A stretch of DNA of 64,000 nucleotides. Origin: Cerrena zonata. Its lineage: Eukaryota > Basidiomycota > Agaricomycetes > Polyporales > Cerrenaceae. The translations under genes and the position numbers were made by a program. Under the pieces are notes generated by a model. It saw nothing but the letters and a program-made list of their open reading frames with translations, searched no databases and was not told the origin of the DNA. Positions 60,082 through 64,000 of the stretch are shown piece after piece. Location of the stretch: contig JASBNA010000086.1 in NCBI GenBank assembly GCA_038087015.1, forward strand, positions 1-64,000. The letters run 5' to 3'. The first letter of the stretch is position 1; every line of letters begins with the position of its first letter.

Positions 60082-63000
60082 ATGATGAACGAGGAATTCG
60101 AGAAGTTTTTAAAGTTGGTGCTGGATCAAAACAGCAGTGATAACAACGTTAGAACTCAAGCTGAGCTTGATTTCACCCAAGTTAGTCGTCAAGATCCAAC
60201 CCAGTCTTCTTATATTTTAATTGAGCTGGCATGCAACGACCAATTGCCTACTGATATCAAACAATCGTGTCTTTTGCATTTGAAAAGATTTGTCCCAAAG
60301 TTCTGGAGCCTTGGATTTGAATCGTTTGTTGGTCCTCCTATAAGCCAAGAGTTGAAACAAGTCATTAGAGATAAATTGATTCAATTAGCTACCTCTTCAC
60401 CAGAATCAAAGATCAGGGCTGGAAGTGCTTACGTGATTACCCAGATTGCAGCTGCAGACTACCCAGATGAATGGCCTAATTTGTTGAAAGACTTGTATGA
60501 GCTGACGACTAGATATAATGATGAATGGTCTATGATTGGGGGGTTATCGGTATTAAACGAACTTTTCGATGATCTTATCACTGAAGAGCAATTCTGGGAC
60601 GGTGGTGTTGGAACCCAATTGATCAATCATATAATTCAAATTTTGAGCCAGGAATCATTGAACTCCGATATCAAATCAAGTACTCTTAAATTTTATAAAA
60701 GTGTTTTCAATACTTTACAAAGCCCCGAAGCTTTCAATGTGCCAGAAAGACTCAGAAATGTTCATGACCATATCACAACCAGTATCCCGCTATTTCTTCA
60801 TCTTTTAGAGAATTCAATGTCTATTACCCAAACTCCAATACCTACAAAAGTTTTAGAACAAGAAATCAATTTACGTACCTATATCTATGATGTATTTGGA
60901 ATTTATTTCAATAACTTTAATAAGAAGATAAGTGGTGCTAATAAAGAATCTATTCTTTATTTATTATTAAAAGACTTTGAATTTTTGTCTAATACTTACT
61001 ATGAAATTTATTATAATGATAATTCTAATTCTACATTATCCAATGATACCATTTTATCCAGGGTTCTTGAATCATTATTCCCAACATTAAGTGCACTCTT
61101 ACATACCATCAAGTTGACTACTATTTTACCGGAAGATTCATTGAATCAATACATCAATAACTTAGCCAAGGTTTCTGTATTGCCAGTGTCAGTAATTGAT
61201 GAATACGAAGCCGACTTCAATTCATATGTTACCGACGTCAGCGGAATTTCAATTGGTAGCATCAGTGTTCGTGAATGTGTTAGTGAATTCTTAACTGAGT
61301 TAAATAATGACGACTCAAGTTATATTTTCAAAGTTGTTTTAAAGCAATATTATGATATGAATAATAATGCTACTGTGTGGCAATTGAAAGAAACAAACTT
61401 ATTTTTACTAGAATCTTTATTCATGAATGAAGAGAGCGAAAGTATTGGACAAGATATTCCATTAGTAGAGTTGTTCAAAAACTTAACCACAATTGATTTA
61501 AATAATAATCATCCATTAACCATTGGTAGAGCATTTCTAGTTTTACCTAGATTTTTAGAAAAATTTGAATCTAAACTTTCATTTTCTGATTTTGGAATCA
61601 AAGCACTTGGTGAAATGATTCAAATTGCCTCATCTTTAATCGGCAACACTAATGAATTATATAATTTAGCAAAAGTAAGTGCCCTTATCAGTATTACCTA
61701 CTATAATAATATTGGTGATTTGAAACAATTAATTTCCAATAATGATAAGAATTCCATTCAAATATCAATTTTTAATATTATTTTATCATTAATAGAGGAT
61801 GGTGAAGACGATAGTTTACCAATCTTATTAGAAGCAATCATTGTTGCTATTAAACTAGATGAAACATTTGCATCTCAACTAACTTTAAATGATAACGTTG
61901 ATGTAATTGATATTATATTTAAAGTTTCGTTTAAAGATCCATCTAACGTTCAATTGTCGATTGATTCAAATGAATGTTTGACTGCATTACTCCAAGGCAT
62001 TGAATCATCATATTATGTTCGAGTTTGTGAAAAATCCTTACCATTTATTTTCAATGTTATTAATAATTCTCTTCAAAAAACATCTTTAGATTATGTCCCA
62101 GAATTAGATTTGTCATTGGACTTACTCAGCGTAATAATTGGATCAGCACCAGGCGAAGAATTTCCAAATGAAGTCTTTTTATATACATTCCCTATTTTGA
62201 AGAATTTGATTTTATCAACTACTGATGATCAAATCTTACAAAATAGTGGGGAGGTTTTTAATAATCTATTACAAAAAGCCCTGAGACATTTTATTGATTA
62301 CAATGATTCAGAAACTGGGAAACTGGGAATAGATTTATTATTAATGATTACTTCTAAATTTTTATCACCAGAATTAAGTGACAGTGCCGCTTTAAATAGT
62401 GGATCGATTGTTTTATCAATTCTTGAAAAATTTCAATCATATTTGAGTGAAAATTTCCAGTCTCAATTATTAGAAGCTACTGTGAAAAGATTAATCATAG
62501 CCAAAGAAGTGATAACTATTGAAAATCTTATTTTGGTATTTTGTAAAATTGTCTTAAACAGTTCATCACCACAAGATTTAGTTAATTTCTTATTCAATAA
62601 TGTTGTTTTAACTAAAGATCATATCACTCAAAACGGATTAGAATTAATTTTACCAATCTGGTTCAATTCTTTCGAAATTACCAGAGGTTATGAATTAATT
62701 AAAGCCAATACTTTGGCTCTCGGTAAGCTATTTAGCTTAGGTGATGAACGGATAGAGTCGATGATTGTTAATGGTGATATAATTCCATACCAAGGAGACG
62801 TGATCAGAACCAGGTCAATGGCTCGTTCGATGCCAGATGAATATACCAAGATTCCTGCTGCATTAAAGATATTAAAATTATTTGTTAGCGAATTAAATTT
62901 CCAATGTCAGCAACCAGATGCTGATGACTACTTGCCATTGGATGGTAATGAAGGAGACGACGACGAAGGCTGGGAAGATATGGACGACATCGGGGTTCCA

Positions 63001-63192
63001 AACTACGAAAAATTGAAGTCATACGTTGACGAAGAAGAAGAAGAAGGATTAAATGCCGATGAGGATTTAAAGAATATTTTAATTCTGTTTTTCAAAGAAT
63101 GTTTATCGAAGAACTTGGGTCATTTCCAAACATTTTACGAGATGTTGGACGATGACGAAAAGAAAATTATCACTGAAAATGTTGTTTTTTAA
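60082..63192 (+). CDS. KAP114: Karyopherin beta Kap114 (importin-9)
   Basis: The 1036-residue protein consists of HEAT repeats from an importin-beta N-terminal domain (NNVRTQAELDFTQVSRQDP, WPNLLKDLYEL) onward. Near the C-terminus it has the long acidic loop typical of Kap114 and importin-9 (EGDDDEGWEDMDD and DEEEEEGLNADED, about residues 954-997). Kap114 imports histones H2A-H2B, TBP and Nap1. The call is strengthened by the neighbouring TAD1 and YGL242C homologues. Two ATGs (60082 and 60085) stand in tandem; either may be used. The frame is intact over 3.1 kb. Confidence 0.93.
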   Translation: MMNEEFEKFLKLVLDQNSSDNNVRTQAELDFTQVSRQDPTQSSYILIELACNDQLPTDIKQSCLLHLKRFVPKFWSLGFESFVGPPISQELKQVIRDKLIQLATSSPESKIRAGSAYVITQIAAADYPDEWPNLLKDLYELTTRYNDEWSMIGGLSVLNELFDDLITEEQFWDGGVGTQLINHIIQILSQESLNSDIKSSTLKFYKSVFNTLQSPEAFNVPERLRNVHDHITTSIPLFLHLLENSMSITQTPIPTKVLEQEINLRTYIYDVFGIYFNNFNKKISGANKESILYLLLKDFEFLSNTYYEIYYNDNSNSTLSNDTILSRVLESLFPTLSALLHTIKLTTILPEDSLNQYINNLAKVSVLPVSVIDEYEADFNSYVTDVSGISIGSISVRECVSEFLTELNNDDSSYIFKVVLKQYYDMNNNATVWQLKETNLFLLESLFMNEESESIGQDIPLVELFKNLTTIDLNNNHPLTIGRAFLVLPRFLEKFESKLSFSDFGIKALGEMIQIASSLIGNTNELYNLAKVSALISITYYNNIGDLKQLISNNDKNSIQISIFNIILSLIEDGEDDSLPILLEAIIVAIKLDETFASQLTLNDNVDVIDIIFKVSFKDPSNVQLSIDSNECLTALLQGIESSYYVRVCEKSLPFIFNVINNSLQKTSLDYVPELDLSLDLLSVIIGSAPGEEFPNEVFLYTFPILKNLILSTTDDQILQNSGEVFNNLLQKALRHFIDYNDSETGKLGIDLLLMITSKFLSPELSDSAALNSGSIVLSILEKFQSYLSENFQSQLLEATVKRLIIAKEVITIENLILVFCKIVLNSSSPQDLVNFLFNNVVLTKDHITQNGLELILPIWFNSFEITRGYELIKANTLALGKLFSLGDERIESMIVNGDIIPYQGDVIRTRSMARSMPDEYTKIPAALKILKLFVSELNFQCQQPDADDYLPLDGNEGDDDEGWEDMDDIGVPNYEKLKSYVDEEEEEGLNADEDLKNILILFFKECLSKNLGHFQTFYEMLDDDEKKIITENVVF

Positions 63193-63224
63193 TAGATAGT
63201 AATAAAATACACTAGTTAGAGTAT

Positions 63225-63278
63225 TAGAGTCTTTGCAGTAGAGTCTTTGCAGTAGTCTTTGCAATAGAGTCTTTGCAG
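63225..63278. repeat. 14-bp tandem repeat, four copies, between KAP114 and SUA5
   Basis: Units TAGAGTCTTTGCAG at 63225-63238, 63239-63252 and 63265-63278 are identical; the third (63253-63264) has lost two bases. The array lies just 3' of the KAP114 stop and about 100 bases before SUA5. Confidence 0.92.
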
Positions 63279-63379
63279 TATTTATCGTATATAATTGCGG
63301 CAAGATGAGCATCAAAAAAAAGTGAAGAAGTGAAAAAAAAAAAAAAAAAAAAATTATAACAAGATAAAGAGTCATATTT

Positions 63380-64000
63380 ATGTATAGGATATTGTCCAGA
63401 GTCCCAAGATTGACGAACCAGTATAGCAGTATCCGAAAGATGAGTGGGACCAGCTTCAAGACCGAGATTCTTCCAGTCAAGCTCGACTCGATCGTATTCC
63501 CAAAGGAGGCCAGTACTCCAATCATAAATGATGAAATGACCCGAAAGAACTTGGAAATAGCAGCCAAAGAGCTCCAAAGTACCAACAACGTTGTTGGATT
63601 CCCCACAGAGACCGTTTACGGGTTAGGTGGGTCAGCCCTCAAGGACGAGTCGGTCAAATCAATCTATGCAGCCAAAAATAGACCAGCAGATAACCCATTA
63701 ATCATACATGTATCCTCGTTGGACCAATTGAAAAGAAAGTTATTGGGGCCCAATCAAAGGGTTCCGGAAATATATGAAAAGTTAATATCGACATACTGGC
63801 CCGGACCCTTAACCTTACTATTACCAGTTGAAAATGAAGCAATTTCCAAATACGTTACCGCAGGACAATCTACTTTTGCAGTCCGAATGCCAAGTCACCC
63901 AGTTGCGAGAGCCCTTATTGCAATCAGCGACATCCCACTAGCAGCACCCTCTGCCAATGCATCAACCAGACCCAGCCCAACTTTGGCCAGTCACGTCTAC
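63380..64000 (+). CDS. SUA5: Threonylcarbamoyl-AMP synthase, 3' end cut by the window
   Basis: The frame runs open from the ATG at 63380 to the window end (207 residues). The YrdC/Sua5 domain is clear: [63 protein letters not shown] and [10 protein letters not shown]. It makes the threonylcarbamoyl-AMP used for t6A37 in ANN-decoding tRNAs. The first 20 residues ([20 protein letters not shown]) look like a mitochondrial presequence, and a second ATG at 63440 ([10 protein letters not shown]) has A at -3 while the first has T. Leaky scanning could give mitochondrial and cytosolic forms. The C-terminal Sua5 domain is outside the window. Confidence 0.92.
   Translation, partial: MYRILSRVPRLTNQYSSIRKMSGTSFKTEILPVKLDSIVFPKEASTPIINDEMTRKNLEIAAKELQSTNNVVGFPTETVYGLGGSALKDESVKSIYAAKNRPADNPLIIHVSSLDQLKRKLLGPNQRVPEIYEKLISTYWPGPLTLLLPVENEAISKYVTAGQSTFAVRMPSHPVARALIAISDIPLAAPSANASTRPSPTLASHVY

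Overview
This window is nuclear DNA from an ascomycete budding yeast, most likely a member of the CUG-Ser clade (Debaryomycetaceae or Metschnikowiaceae). It holds about 26 protein genes, mostly without introns and on both strands. The introns that are present carry the yeast signals GTATGT and TACTAAC. In the zinc motif of the LAP2 homologue a CTG codon (3825-3827) sits where the family has Ser (HELAHSWSGN), which argues that CTG is read as serine. I cannot name the species.

Layout. 1-2.7 kb: a truncated amidohydrolase divergent from a Dal5-family transporter. 2.9-5.5 kb: LAP2 and YIP3, also neighbours in Saccharomyces. 5.6-7.5 kb: a ribosomal protein cluster, RPL39, RPS22 and RPS14. 7.8-12.3 kb: an unrecognised probable mitochondrial protein and a membrane-anchored DUF3445 protein. 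12.4-29.2 kb: SOP4, a SLY41/YJL193W transporter, BPH1, UBP12 and RRP43. 29.4-39.1 kb: TRP2, a DSS1-like RNase II protein, SHP1 and MET6. 40-53 kb: GSF2, a GAS1/PHR glucanosyltransferase, BFA1, an FKS glucan synthase and tRNA-Thr(AGU). 54-64 kb: an orphan gene, ALB1, RPE1, a YGL242C-like ankyrin protein, TAD1, FIS1, KAP114 and the 5' part of SUA5.

Gene order. The block from RPL39 to RRP43 interleaves genes that S. cerevisiae keeps in two sister regions, chromosome X (YJL189-YJL197) and chromosome III (YCR031-YCR035). It therefore looks like the gene order before the whole-genome duplication. LAP2-YIP3, TRP2/MET6, ALB1-RPE1 and TAD1/YGL242C/KAP114 are further conserved neighbourhoods.

Cautions. 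Seven genes (the unknown gene at 7.8 kb, the DUF3445 gene, TRP2, the DSS1-like gene, SHP1, MET6 and BFA1) and the FKS gene are interrupted by one to three single-base frame changes, many of them in short homopolymers. Several are housekeeping genes, so sequence error is the simplest explanation. I describe each as one gene over its full span.

The observations I find most worth checking are: the DSS1-like RNase II protein, which has lost most of its catalytic aspartates; a sequence one base from the I-SceI site in the UBP12 leader; a dense set of palindromes and 14-bp repeats between BPH1 and UBP12; shared motifs in the ribosomal protein promoters; and a CCC-TGA-C frame junction that resembles antizyme +1 sites.
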